64,000 nt of DNA, from assembly GCA_031285625.1 (NCBI GenBank), contig JAITVV010000081.1, positions 121,700 to 185,699 on the forward strand. The letters are read 5' to 3'. The DNA comes from Prevotella sp. (lineage in GTDB: Bacteria > Bacteroidota > Bacteroidia > Bacteroidales > Dysgonomonadaceae). The notes under the pieces were generated by a model, which saw only the letters and a list, made by a program, of their open reading frames with translations, searched no databases and was not told where the DNA came from. Below, piece by piece: positions 53,413-63,558 of this stretch (its first letter is position 1; every line of letters starts with the position of its first letter). The translations under genes were made by a program, and so were the position numbers.

Positions 53413-55905
53413 ATGCTGAATAGAAAATATATATCAAAACTACTTTTACTTTGTATCATTCTTTCATATTCTTGTGCCTCGCCAATAAATAGAACCACCC
53501 GTTTTAAGAAAGTCCCTCGCGAGTACTCTCTAAATTATTGCGGAGACAATGTTAAAGGTCCTAACACAGACTATAATAAAGAGGTCTGGATTGTTTTTTC
53601 CAGTAAAGAAGGAAATTATACCCTACAAAATCCCGGAGGAGTTGTAAAATATAAGAAGACAAAGTTCATGGAATCTTTCTTTGTGATCAAAGAAAAGGGT
53701 GAATACCTTTGTCTGGTTAAGTATGATCCTCAATTGAATGGAAATGATCTGACCAGAACGAAAATAAAAAACAGGGATAATGCACAGTATTATGGTTGGA
53801 TGAACAAGGCTGATCTTTTACTGTCGAGGCAATCCGTGACAGATATTGCAACAGGGTTTAAAACAAAATCTTTAAGCATTATATCAGATACAATGGCTAT
53901 CGCCCATGCGGATATTTTTATCAAAAACGATTCTATTCAAACATTTAAAGATGACAAACTATCAATAGAAGGAAATAAAATTCCTCTTCATGAGCTTATT
54001 TATACTGTAAAATATTCTGATGACAGGAAGAAGAAACTGATGGCAACCAAGGCTACAATCAGTCCTGATAGCGTAGATAATGAAGTATTAGGATGGGTTC
54101 CTGCATATTTAACTTATGATATCGGGCAACGGTTACATATAAATACAGATAAGATGCCGAGCCACCTATTGTCTTTCAAAACAAAAGAGCAGTCAGATTT
54201 ACTTCCTGTGTCGCAGGACAACATGGGTTATATCCATACTACCTATCGCGAAAATGCATTGAAATATGCCCCTGTTCATCAATATCGCAACAGTTCGGAT
54301 ATGGTGTCATTCAAGGCATCCTTGCCGATGCCGTTAACAAGACGAAGTTCATATTATGTACTCAATGTTGATGGGGAAAAGATTAGTTTCAACCAATTCA
54401 AAAAATGGGAAAAAGACCTTCGCAAAATAAATATAATATTTGTGCTCGAAGGCAAGAAGTTGGTAATAGATTCATATAACAAAGTATTAAATGCTGTACA
54501 AAACTTGCAGCCAATGTTTGATACTGAAAATGATATGTACGAATATAAGTTTGGTGCTGTGATGGCTTTTCAGGGGCAGAGTCCTGTTTCTCCGCTTATT
54601 AAGAAGCTAGACCTGACTGATTCTTACTTCGATCTGATCAACTTTATGAATGAAGAGGAAGATAATATGCATAACTACAAGCCTCTAAGCTCCAGGAATA
54701 CATGGTCTGCGCTGGAAACTGCCGCTAATCTGATATATCCTTCGCATAATGATGAAACAAATATTATCATCATCATAGGTGAGGCAGGAAGTGTATATAA
54801 CGAAGACGATGCTAATTCTTATTCGGAAGAAATGCGGCAATCCCTTATGGACAAAATTGCAGATGCAAACGCACGTGTCTTAGGTTTTCAGCTCTTTGGT
54901 GAAAAAACAAACGCAGGAAATAATTTTGTACTACAAGTATCCAGCCTGATAGATAACTATGCATACAGAACTATGTATACGAAAAGAGAAAAAATCGTAT
55001 ATACTGATCAATTAGTCTCTCAAAATAAATTTAAAGAACGCTCAAAGAATATTTATTCTCTTGATTTTCCGGCTAATAGTATGACTCAGGGTTGGATATT
55101 ATTTCCGCAAAAAGATGCCGATCAACCTCTAAACAGTCTTATCACTTCAATAGATACACTGATTATTGATGTTAAAAAAGATAATGATTGCATACTCAAT
55201 AATCTGGACAGGGCGTTCAAAGAATTGGGTAAATACAGGACACAATTAGACTCGGTATGGATAGACTATCATAATGTAAATATGCCAGACAAAAAAAGTA
55301 TGGTAGATGCAAAATATCCAATGTGGTATCTGCCTTCTCAAACAACAATATTTGATAATACTATCAATGAAGAAATTGACTACAAATTGCTATTATCAGA
55401 CAATGAATTTAAAGACCTGATGGATTTTCTTCAAAGAATAAGTGCCAACGAAGTAGACTATACCTACAAGGGAAAGAAAAAAGAGGCGAAAGATATTTGT
55501 AATTGCCCCGACGATTATATTATAGACGAATCGGAAATTGTTGTCGGCAATGCTGAGTTCATGAATACCAAGAAAATCAGAAACTCTCTCTATGATTTAT
55601 ATTCTAGCTTATTAAATGAATGCAGAATATGTACTCCGGATAATAATGTACAGAAAAATTATACTTTAGCTGACATTCAATTAAAAATAACAGGTTGTCC
55701 ATCTTCTACACCTCAGCTGAACAAATATATCCTTAATGATATAAAAGACCGTAAAAAAATACCGGATGGTGAGTTACAACAATTGATCCTTTATTTTAAA
55801 GATAAAAAAGAGAATTTAGAAAATCTTTTAGCTACAAAGAAGCTTTATAAGTTCGAATCTAATGGTGAAAACTATTATTGGATATCACAAGACTTATTGC
55901 CTTGA
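53413..55905 (+). CDS. tssR: T6SSiii outer-envelope protein TssR (lipoprotein, vWA-like)
   Basis: The 830-residue protein has a lipoprotein-like signal (ILSYSC, Cys near residue 21) and a beta-rich N-terminal part. A von-Willebrand-A-like region lies at about residues 335-530 (INIIFVLEGKKLVIDSYNKV and NIIIIIGEAGSVYNEDDAN), in which the usual DxSxS metal site is missing. The C-terminal part is helical with a Cys-rich stretch (KDICNCPDDYI). TssR is specific to subtype iii and probably sits at the outer membrane. It ends the plus-strand tssO-Q-P-R group. Confidence 0.8.
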   Translation: MLNRKYISKLLLLCIILSYSCASPINRTTRFKKVPREYSLNYCGDNVKGPNTDYNKEVWIVFSSKEGNYTLQNPGGVVKYKKTKFMESFFVIKEKGEYLCLVKYDPQLNGNDLTRTKIKNRDNAQYYGWMNKADLLLSRQSVTDIATGFKTKSLSIISDTMAIAHADIFIKNDSIQTFKDDKLSIEGNKIPLHELIYTVKYSDDRKKKLMATKATISPDSVDNEVLGWVPAYLTYDIGQRLHINTDKMPSHLLSFKTKEQSDLLPVSQDNMGYIHTTYRENALKYAPVHQYRNSSDMVSFKASLPMPLTRRSSYYVLNVDGEKISFNQFKKWEKDLRKINIIFVLEGKKLVIDSYNKVLNAVQNLQPMFDTENDMYEYKFGAVMAFQGQSPVSPLIKKLDLTDSYFDLINFMNEEEDNMHNYKPLSSRNTWSALETAANLIYPSHNDETNIIIIIGEAGSVYNEDDANSYSEEMRQSLMDKIADANARVLGFQLFGEKTNAGNNFVLQVSSLIDNYAYRTMYTKREKIVYTDQLVSQNKFKERSKNIYSLDFPANSMTQGWILFPQKDADQPLNSLITSIDTLIIDVKKDNDCILNNLDRAFKELGKYRTQLDSVWIDYHNVNMPDKKSMVDAKYPMWYLPSQTTIFDNTINEEIDYKLLLSDNEFKDLMDFLQRISANEVDYTYKGKKKEAKDICNCPDDYIIDESEIVVGNAEFMNTKKIRNSLYDLYSSLLNECRICTPDNNVQKNYTLADIQLKITGCPSSTPQLNKYILNDIKDRKKIPDGELQQLILYFKDKKENLENLLATKKLYKFESNGENYYWISQDLLP

Positions 55906-56023
55906 TAAAGATATCGGATAGTAGATAAAAAATTGATATACAGATAGCTCTGTTGCGTTTTAACATTTATATAATAAAACTTAATATTTTGTCAAAATGT
56001 AACAAAGAGCCGGATCTTAATAT

Positions 56024-56031
56024 TATATTTG
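56024..56031 (+). promoter_or_regulatory. Promoter -7 box for the vgrG-rhs unit
   Basis: TATATTTG matches TAnnTTTG exactly, 33 bases before the vgrG ATG. It gives the payload module its own promoter, separate from tssO-R. Confidence 0.6.
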
Positions 56032-56063
56032 GAATACTTTAACACAATAAATTACACATTAGT

Positions 56064-57872
56064 ATGTCTTATCTTAATACCGTAGATACGTCTGTTTCTA
56101 TTGCAGGAGCAGAATGTCACTTCGTAAAAATGACCCTGAAACAGGGCTTCAATTCTCATCATACGTTTGAGGTAGAAGTAAACTATGAAGAGCTGGACGG
56201 AAAATGGATGGAAAATCCTGTAAAAATGATTCAAATGATTGGTGACGAAGTTGTCATTGCGATGAAGCATAAAGTAACAGGAGAAGAAAATCTTTTTTCA
56301 GGAATTATCACGGATGTGTCAATGGTTGGCAATCATGGACAGAATAATAACATTATTATATCCGGATGTAGCCCGACCATCAGACTTGAGGGAAAAAAGA
56401 CTTTAGATTCTTTTATGGATAAATCGTTGGATCTGATAGCAAAAGAAACCGTAGCAAACTCCGGTAATGGTTCTGAGGTCACTATTGATCCGGTATTTAC
56501 AGAAAAAATAAGCTATATATGCCAACATAATGAAACTGCTTTTGAGTTTCTCAACCGGTTGAGTTGGTTATATGGTGAGTGGTTCTTCTATGATGGTGCA
56601 AAAACATATTTTGGAAAGCCGGAAATGGGTGATGAAACGGAAATCACTTATGACGTAGAGATGGATCATTTTAATCTTACCGCAAGGCTCATTCCATCAA
56701 AAGTTAATCGCCACGATTATCTGCCCCAAGACGATAAAGAAGTTGAAACAGAAGCTCCTGAAACAGTGGATGGAGTGAGAGGTTATATCAAGGCTGCCTT
56801 AGATAAGTCTTATTCTATATACACTTCCAATGCAGAACTACATATGGAGTCTCTGATTGCTTCCCAGCAAGACTTGGAAAACCTGATTAAGGTGGAAAAA
56901 TCGAGAGATGTAGGTAGCATGCTGGTACTGAAAGGAAATACCAAAACATGTAAACTAAAAATAGGAAAGGTCGTGCAGGTAAAACTTCCTTCTACAATGC
57001 CTGTTACAGTAAAAGATGTAGAAAAATTCCTGATCACGGAGATAGAACATACTGTTGATGAAAAAGGTTATTACAGAAACAAATTTGAAGGAATACCGGC
57101 TGATATAGAAAATATACCCATGGAGGCTATCCCTACTCCAATAGCCAATCCTCAGATAGCTACAGTAAAAGATAATGCAGACCCTTTTGGCAGGGTGAAA
57201 GTACAACTGCAATGGCAAAAAAAGAAACAACTTACCACAAACTGGCTTCGGGTGCAGACTCCTGATGCAGGTAGTAGCGACAAAGTTTCCAGCAATAGGG
57301 GATTCGTTTTTGTTCCTGAGACGGGAGATATGGTGATGATAGGATTCGAATACGGAGATCCTAGCCGACCATTTGTTATGGGTAGTTTGCTTACTACCAA
57401 AACAGGAGTTGGCGGTGGTGATGGCAACAAAACAAAAAGTATGACTACCCGTAGTGGTAGTACTGTCAAGCTCGACGATTCGACCGGAAATGTATTGATC
57501 GCCGATCAGACAGGTAACAACTTTATGACCATCGATGGTACTGATAAGATTACAATCTCGACTGCGAAAACCATTGAAATAACCAATGGTAAATCTGCAA
57601 TGGTAATCGATGACGAAACAATCGTTATCTCATCTAAGACTATTGTGATCGAAGGAGGAGAGGTGGCTACTATGGTAAGTGGTAAAGAAGCCATGATTGT
57701 TTCGGGTAAAGAGTCAATGGCTGTGGTCGATGGTACTGCTGTAACTGTAAATGCCAGTGCTAAAGTCGGTGTAATTGGTGGAGAAGAAGCTGAATTGACT
57801 AGTCCCAAGGCAGTAATTAATGGAGATAATAATCTTGATATTACAAGTGGATTGGTAAAAATAAATTCATAA
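56064..57872 (+). CDS. tssI: T6SS spike protein VgrG (TssI)
   Basis: The 602-residue protein has the gp27-like base (residues 1-350, with VEVNYEELDGKWMENPVKMI and ISYICQHNETAFEFLNRLSW), then the OB-fold/gp5 part (DPFGRVKVQLQWQKKKQLTT and GDMVMIGFEYGDPSRPFVMG). A repetitive beta-helix needle of Val/Ile/Ser/Lys/Gly repeats follows at about residues 455-602. There is no C-terminal effector extension, so toxin delivery must come through the PAAR/Rhs protein. The following gene starts 3 bases after the stop. Confidence 0.93.
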   Translation: MSYLNTVDTSVSIAGAECHFVKMTLKQGFNSHHTFEVEVNYEELDGKWMENPVKMIQMIGDEVVIAMKHKVTGEENLFSGIITDVSMVGNHGQNNNIIISGCSPTIRLEGKKTLDSFMDKSLDLIAKETVANSGNGSEVTIDPVFTEKISYICQHNETAFEFLNRLSWLYGEWFFYDGAKTYFGKPEMGDETEITYDVEMDHFNLTARLIPSKVNRHDYLPQDDKEVETEAPETVDGVRGYIKAALDKSYSIYTSNAELHMESLIASQQDLENLIKVEKSRDVGSMLVLKGNTKTCKLKIGKVVQVKLPSTMPVTVKDVEKFLITEIEHTVDEKGYYRNKFEGIPADIENIPMEAIPTPIANPQIATVKDNADPFGRVKVQLQWQKKKQLTTNWLRVQTPDAGSSDKVSSNRGFVFVPETGDMVMIGFEYGDPSRPFVMGSLLTTKTGVGGGDGNKTKSMTTRSGSTVKLDDSTGNVLIADQTGNNFMTIDGTDKITISTAKTIEITNGKSAMVIDDETIVISSKTIVIEGGEVATMVSGKEAMIVSGKESMAVVDGTAVTVNASAKVGVIGGEEAELTSPKAVINGDNNLDITSGLVKINS

Positions 57873-57875
57873 TAA

Positions 57876-59231
57876 ATGGGTACATCAGTAGCACAGGAAT
57901 TTTATAAAGTTCAGGATTGCTGGAAAGAGATAGATCAAAATAAGAAGTGGAAACTAGCTATTTGGTCTGTCGGATTTCAGGATGTGGATATTATCGATAA
58001 ATTTATCGGGGTAGAGACTTCCCCACTCGGTAAATTTGAAGATATATTCTTTCATTTCGAAACAGAATATAAAGGTGATGATGATGTATTTGAAGAAGCA
58101 TTATATAAAGAATATGTATCTTGGTTTGCCCCCAACGGCAAACCCGACGAAATACTGGATGCATTACGAAACGACGGATTGTTGATTTCAGAATATCAGC
58201 CAAACAAACGATTGAAAGGTACAGTTGAGAATCTATGGAAAGAAATGGTACGTTTCAAATCCTGTATCAAGGACTCTGATAAATTCCACTTTTGTGCTTA
58301 TTTTCAGCCACCCCGTACCGATGGTGAAGATTTGACCGACTGGTTTAAAGCTACTATCAAGCAAGATATACCTGATGGAATACGTTTGGTCACTATCGAT
58401 TATGCAGAACAAAGAAAAGTAAATATACGTGCATCATCCAAGGTTGTTATATTAAAGCCCCAACTCAATATGATAGAAGCCCTTAATAATGAAATTGAAA
58501 AGGGAAGCTATATCAGTAATACAGTTGGTGCGGACGGACGATACAGACAGCAGGTCAGAACAGTTATAAACTGCTCTCAATCTGCAAATACCACACAAAT
58601 GGATAAAGAGGTGGGAAAGCTTCTGGATATATCTAAAGAAATGACCGATATAACCACCATTGTGGGAACATATATGATCGCAGCTCAGGCATACTTCTAC
58701 ATACGAAACAATGAAAAGAGCGATAAGTATGCAGATCAGACTATTACTGAATGCGAAAAGGAAATGAAAGCTGATCCTGCAACAAACCTGTATCCTATCT
58801 GGAGAGGAGCTGTTATGCTAAAGGCAGCAAATTTGTTAGGACGCAAAGAGCGAAAAAAAGCAATCGGCTTATACGAAAAAATGGCCGAAGAAGCCATTAA
58901 TAGGGCCGATACTTTCTTCATCATGGAAGGATATCGCCTGATAGGATATATATATTATGAACTAAACCAATTGACAAAAGCTTTTGAGAATACCTTATTA
59001 GCTGTAGCTGCCGGAGCTTATTTAAGTGAGGATGTAATAAAACAATCCACATTTGTACAAGCTGCTAATCTGGCACTGCTACTCGCCGAAAAAATCCGTA
59101 GCCCGGAGGATGTAAAAGTTATAGAAGAGCAATTTGAAGATTGGTTCGGCAAAGACTGGGAGTCATTGATCAAAAATGATAATACCAGTAAATCTAAGAT
59201 CAGACGCAAAGCATCTATATTTAGCAAATAA
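57876..59231 (+). CDS. VgrG-linked protein with TPR-like C-terminus, candidate effector-loading adaptor
   Basis: The 451-residue protein has an N-terminal mixed alpha/beta part (residues 1-240) that I do not recognise. It contains WKLAIWSVGFQDVDIIDKFI, FFHFETEYKGDDDVFEEALY and FHFCAYFQPPRTDGEDLTDW. The C-terminal part (about 250-440) is helical with TPR-like repeats (MIAAQAYFYIRNNEKSDKYA and IGLYEKMAEEAINRADTFFI). There is no signal peptide or membrane helix, so it is cytoplasmic. It sits between vgrG (3-base gap) and the Rhs gene (37-base gap). In other T6SS loci this slot holds adaptors or chaperones such as DUF4123 or EagR proteins; it matches neither. Adaptor role is inference. Confidence 0.65.
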   Translation: MGTSVAQEFYKVQDCWKEIDQNKKWKLAIWSVGFQDVDIIDKFIGVETSPLGKFEDIFFHFETEYKGDDDVFEEALYKEYVSWFAPNGKPDEILDALRNDGLLISEYQPNKRLKGTVENLWKEMVRFKSCIKDSDKFHFCAYFQPPRTDGEDLTDWFKATIKQDIPDGIRLVTIDYAEQRKVNIRASSKVVILKPQLNMIEALNNEIEKGSYISNTVGADGRYRQQVRTVINCSQSANTTQMDKEVGKLLDISKEMTDITTIVGTYMIAAQAYFYIRNNEKSDKYADQTITECEKEMKADPATNLYPIWRGAVMLKAANLLGRKERKKAIGLYEKMAEEAINRADTFFIMEGYRLIGYIYYELNQLTKAFENTLLAVAAGAYLSEDVIKQSTFVQAANLALLLAEKIRSPEDVKVIEEQFEDWFGKDWESLIKNDNTSKSKIRRKASIFSK

Positions 59232-59268
59232 GCTGACTAAGATATTTTTACCTTAACACGTTTTACAT

Positions 59269-62200
59269 ATGAGTTTACCTACCGCCAGCCGGACCTTTGG
59301 CGAACTATTTGGAGATGCCAAGTCCACACTGGATAAGATACAGAAAAAGATGGCAAGTATATTGCCGTCGATGCCCGGACAACCCGTAGGAAAGTTTTTC
59401 GATCTGGCTATTGGTATTGACTTTCATGCCACCACATGGCCTGCATTACCGATTTGTCCTGTACCACACATTGGTATGATTTTCGACTTGATGGCGGCTA
59501 TAGTTAGTGCCGTATCTTCAGCATTGCCATCACCGCCTCCGCCTCCTGAAGACGGGTCACCGGCACCTTTTTCGCTGGCTGATGCAGCTTGTGGGCTTAT
59601 AAAGGGTATGGCACCTTCAGTTAAAGTACACGGACAATGGATTGCTCAGGCAGGGATACCGATCGTACATTTGCCGGGTTTCATCCTGCATATACCTTTC
59701 CCTATTGTGGCTCCTATGTCAGAGTCAGAGATGTGGATGGGTAGCTCCACAGTATTGGCTGATGGAGGGCCTTGTTCTACACAATTCCATCCGGCCCTGT
59801 CTTGTAACAGTGTAGGCTTTCCGCCACCGCCACCAAGGCATCCCGGTATATTTAAGGCACCTAAAAAATCATTGATGGCCCCTACATCTCTTTTGAGCAT
59901 AATCACCTCATCGGGTAATCCGGTGTTGGTGGGTGGCCCTCCTACGATAGACCTTTTCCAGCTGATGGTGAAACTCGGGATAAAAGGATTGGGAAAAATG
60001 TGGTCTAAAACAAAATTATCCAAGATGCTCAGTGAGGCTATTGAGAACAGTCCATTGGGTAAAATACAGAAGAAAATAAATTGTATACTCTTCGGTGAGC
60101 CTGTAGATGCTGCAACCGGAAGGGTGTATACAAACAATATTGATTTTGAACTACCGGGTCCTATACCTATCCAATGGGAACGAACCTATTACAGCGATGC
60201 TGAGGTGAGCGGGCCATTAGGTTACAACTGGCACCACCGCTATAATATGGGTATCTTAAATGTTGGCGGATGCTTTGCACTGCGACATAGCGATGGCAGG
60301 GAATCAGCACTTCCGGAACTGATTCAAGGAGAATCTTATTTCGACAGGAAAGAACAACTGGCCTGGTCTAAAGATGAAAATGGGTATTGGCTGGAGGATG
60401 CAGCCGGGCTCCTTTACCGATTCGAAGGGCCTAAAAACAGACATGGCTATCAGATGTTATCCTCCATCAATACAAAGGATGGTTTCTCTGTCCGTTTCAG
60501 GTACGATGGCAAAGGAGACTTATTCCAGATTATCGACTCACGTGAACAGAAGGTAAATATTGATACTGACAACGAAGGACGCATTGTCCAGATATCTGTT
60601 TTCAGGAAAGAAGATGAACAGGAGATTCATCTTGTACGATATAAATATGATAATACGGGCAATATGGTTGAGACCATTGATGCCCTGAATGTAAGTAAGT
60701 ATTTTGTATATGACGGACATTTGCTGACCAAGCTCACCAACCAGAGCGGGTTAAGTTTTCACTGGGAATACAAGGGTAAAGGGAACAAAGCCCGTTGTGT
60801 TCATACCTGGGGAGATGACGGCGTATTGGAATATTGGATGGAGTACAAAAAGGGACTTACCACCACACGTGACAACCGTGGATATACGACTGAATACTAT
60901 CATGATGAAAGAAGCCTGATATATAAGATCATTGATGCCAACGGAGGTGTTACCCGCCGGGAATATAATGACGAACAGGAGCTGGAAGTTATCGTCAATC
61001 CGGAAGGTATTTCGCGAAAGTTTATATACAATGATTTCGGTAAGATAGTACAACGTATTGACGGTAATGGTGAACAAACCACTTACAAATATGACGAAAA
61101 CCGTAATATCACACAAGTAACCAGCCCCGGAGGTGCATCGTTGCATTGGGAGTATGACCATTACGGACGGATAATCAAACGGACCACCCTTGCCGGAAAC
61201 AAGCTGTCCTATCATTACGATGGAGCATTACTGGAAAGTATTACAGATACTGACGGAAACTCTTTCCGGTTCAGATATAACCAATACAACGACCTGGAGG
61301 AATTGCTTTACCCGGCAGGAATTTCCCGTCGGTGGGAATATGATAGCCTGGGACACCTATTACTGGCAGAAGACGTAAAAGGAAATATAACTACACTGGA
61401 ATATGATAAGGCAGGTAATGTAACCAAGTTGACAGAAGCCGACGGAAACGTACATTCCTTTACTTATGATAAATCCGGGAACCTGATCAAGGCGAAAGAT
61501 AAACTGAGGGAAGTAGCCTTTGCCTACGGCCCTATGGGTATTATGAAAAGCCGTAGTCAGAATGGTAAGAGCGTACATTTTGATTATGACAATTACCTTC
61601 AGCTGCATACTATTGTTAATGAGGGTAAAGAAAAATATACCTTCGAACTGGACGGACTGGGACAAGTAGTCAAAGAAACCGGGTTTGATGATATACAGCG
61701 TGAATATATACGCGACAATGCCGGACGCGTAACAAAAGTACTACGCCCCGAGGGACGCTGGACAAGCTATTTGTACGATGGTACTGGAAATGTAGTGAAG
61801 GAAGAACAGTATGACGATACTTTTACTGCCTATCACTACAATGCGGACGGTATGCTGATAGAAGCCCTCAACGAAGAAGGCAAGATAGTAATGAAGCGCG
61901 ACCGAACCGGGCGTATTACACAGGAAATACAAGGTGGGCAGACGATTAACCGCCTCTATAATAAAAAAGGGTTCTGTACGCAGCTCACCAGTTCGTTGGG
62001 CGCTGATATCCGTATGGATTACGATAAATATGGCGATCTGGAGTCTATGCAGGCGAGTGACTCGTGGCGTGCTGACTGGACACGCGATAATACCGGTCTT
62101 GAGCTACACCGCCAACTGACGGGAGGGATACATATACATACCGGGCGTGACAACTTCGGGCGTGAAACCCGAAAAAGCATCGGCGTAAACTCCATAGAGC

Positions 62201-63555
62201 AAAGCAGCAAAGCTTATCAGTGGGGTATGGGCAACCGCTTGCAAGGGATAGAGGATGAGTTGACGGGAGCACATACAAGCTTCAACTACGATGCTTTTGA
62301 CAACCTGATACAGGCAGACTATAAAGAACAGAACAAACCTGCGGAAACAATATACAGGGTTCCTGACAAGATAGGTAACCTATTTGAACAGAGTGACCGC
62401 ACAGACCGCAAATATGGTAAAGGCGGACGCCTTAAAGAAGATAATAATTACTTCTACCACTATGACGTAGAAGGAAACCTGTGCTTTAAGGAAATTAAGC
62501 AAAACAAGGGCTATACCAACTTTGGCAAGCAAGCTATTGAGAAAAAATACGGAATAAAGTTCAAAGCTTCGGGTACAGGCTGGCTATACGAATGGGCGGC
62601 TAATGGCATGCTCAAAAAAGTAGTCAATCCCGAACAGGGCAAAATACGCTTTGGATATGATGCTTTGGGAAGGCGTATCTATAAGCAGACCAAGACCTGT
62701 ACAACCCACTGGATATGGAACGGAAATGTGCCGCTGCACGAATGGCAGACCTATGATGAAGAGGCGCTGATAGAGGCGATCACCTGGGTGTTCGAAATGG
62801 GTGGCTTTGTGCCGTGTGCAAAGGTGCAGAACGGGAAGAGTTACAGTATTGTAACTGATTATCTGGGAACGCCGACGCATATGTATGATCAGCAGGGACA
62901 AAAAACCTGGCATGCGCAGTTGGATATTTACGGCAGGGTTCGTACATTTGATGGCAGCGACATAAGCGATTGCCCGTTCCGATACCAGGGGCAGTATCAA
63001 GATAGTGAGACTGGTTTGTATTACAACCGTTTCAGGTATTATGACCCGGAAGTAGGAAATTATATAAGTCAAGACCCGATAAAGTTAATGGGGGGTGCTA
63101 GGTTATATGGATACGTTCATGATACAAATGCATGGATCGATGAGTTTGGACTTTTAGGAGATGAAGTAGAATGGATTGACCCCAATAAACTTAACTATTC
63201 TCAGGCATATGTTTCCGAGAATGTGAATGGATATACAACCGATATGAAAAATGGAGACTGGGATTGGGATAGATCAGGCCCTTTAAATGTAGCAGAGGTT
63301 GATGGACAACTAGTTAGCCTAGATAATAGAAGATTATTAGCTGCACAAGAAGCAGGTCTAGAAGCAGTTCCAATTAAAAAAGTAAATCTAGATGATGCTT
63401 TACCTCCTCCAGCAACAGGTGGAACTTATGGCAGTAATCTTAAAAAGAAACTAAAATCAAAACCAAAAGGCTCTGATGTTCCTAAGGTACAATTACCTGA
63501 AACAGGAACGCCAGAAAAACCGACAGTAGTTCCTAAGAAACCTAAAGGTCATTAA
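59269..63555 (+). CDS. PAAR-like/Rhs polymorphic toxin with ParB-like tip
   Basis: The 1428-residue protein begins with a PAAR-like spike tip region (residues 1-265: PHIGMIFDLMAAIV, SSTVLADGGPCSTQFHPALS, SSGNPVLVGGPPTIDLFQ). An Rhs cage follows, with DAATGRVYTNNIDFELPGPI and many YDxxG-type repeats up to the canonical FRYYDPEVGNYISQDPIKLM. Cleavage motif DEFGL is at residues 1291-1295. The last 133 residues (about 1296-1428) are the toxin tip: NKLNYSQAYVSENVNGYTTD, GPLNVAEVDGQLVSLDNRRL and a Pro/Lys-rich end. The QLVSLDNRRLLAA segment resembles the ParB/sulfiredoxin DGRHR motif, so a nuclease or nucleotide-acting toxin is a reasonable guess. No signal peptide; exported through T6SS. Confidence 0.9.
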   Translation: MSLPTASRTFGELFGDAKSTLDKIQKKMASILPSMPGQPVGKFFDLAIGIDFHATTWPALPICPVPHIGMIFDLMAAIVSAVSSALPSPPPPPEDGSPAPFSLADAACGLIKGMAPSVKVHGQWIAQAGIPIVHLPGFILHIPFPIVAPMSESEMWMGSSTVLADGGPCSTQFHPALSCNSVGFPPPPPRHPGIFKAPKKSLMAPTSLLSIITSSGNPVLVGGPPTIDLFQLMVKLGIKGLGKMWSKTKLSKMLSEAIENSPLGKIQKKINCILFGEPVDAATGRVYTNNIDFELPGPIPIQWERTYYSDAEVSGPLGYNWHHRYNMGILNVGGCFALRHSDGRESALPELIQGESYFDRKEQLAWSKDENGYWLEDAAGLLYRFEGPKNRHGYQMLSSINTKDGFSVRFRYDGKGDLFQIIDSREQKVNIDTDNEGRIVQISVFRKEDEQEIHLVRYKYDNTGNMVETIDALNVSKYFVYDGHLLTKLTNQSGLSFHWEYKGKGNKARCVHTWGDDGVLEYWMEYKKGLTTTRDNRGYTTEYYHDERSLIYKIIDANGGVTRREYNDEQELEVIVNPEGISRKFIYNDFGKIVQRIDGNGEQTTYKYDENRNITQVTSPGGASLHWEYDHYGRIIKRTTLAGNKLSYHYDGALLESITDTDGNSFRFRYNQYNDLEELLYPAGISRRWEYDSLGHLLLAEDVKGNITTLEYDKAGNVTKLTEADGNVHSFTYDKSGNLIKAKDKLREVAFAYGPMGIMKSRSQNGKSVHFDYDNYLQLHTIVNEGKEKYTFELDGLGQVVKETGFDDIQREYIRDNAGRVTKVLRPEGRWTSYLYDGTGNVVKEEQYDDTFTAYHYNADGMLIEALNEEGKIVMKRDRTGRITQEIQGGQTINRLYNKKGFCTQLTSSLGADIRMDYDKYGDLESMQASDSWRADWTRDNTGLELHRQLTGGIHIHTGRDNFGRETRKSIGVNSIEQSSKAYQWGMGNRLQGIEDELTGAHTSFNYDAFDNLIQADYKEQNKPAETIYRVPDKIGNLFEQSDRTDRKYGKGGRLKEDNNYFYHYDVEGNLCFKEIKQNKGYTNFGKQAIEKKYGIKFKASGTGWLYEWAANGMLKKVVNPEQGKIRFGYDALGRRIYKQTKTCTTHWIWNGNVPLHEWQTYDEEALIEAITWVFEMGGFVPCAKVQNGKSYSIVTDYLGTPTHMYDQQGQKTWHAQLDIYGRVRTFDGSDISDCPFRYQGQYQDSETGLYYNRFRYYDPEVGNYISQDPIKLMGGARLYGYVHDTNAWIDEFGLLGDEVEWIDPNKLNYSQAYVSENVNGYTTDMKNGDWDWDRSGPLNVAEVDGQLVSLDNRRLLAAQEAGLEAVPIKKVNLDDALPPPATGGTYGSNLKKKLKSKPKGSDVPKVQLPETGTPEKPTVVPKKPKGH

Positions 63556-63558
63556 TTT

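Noticed and set aside
39080-57872. Prophage tail or extracellular contractile injection system
   Set aside because: The sheath, tube and gp25-like genes could suggest a phage tail or eCIS, but TssK, TssG, TssF, TssN, TssO-R and a ClpV-type ATPase are present, and no tail-fibre, capsid or tape-measure gene is seen.
56064-57872. Evolved VgrG with its own effector domain
   Set aside because: The C-terminus is only the repetitive beta-helix needle; there is no extra domain after it.
59269-63153. Tandem YD repeats as a DNA repeat array or CRISPR
   Set aside because: The repeats are protein-level Rhs/YD repeats with variable DNA; no constant direct repeat with spacers is present. No CRISPR array was seen anywhere in the window.
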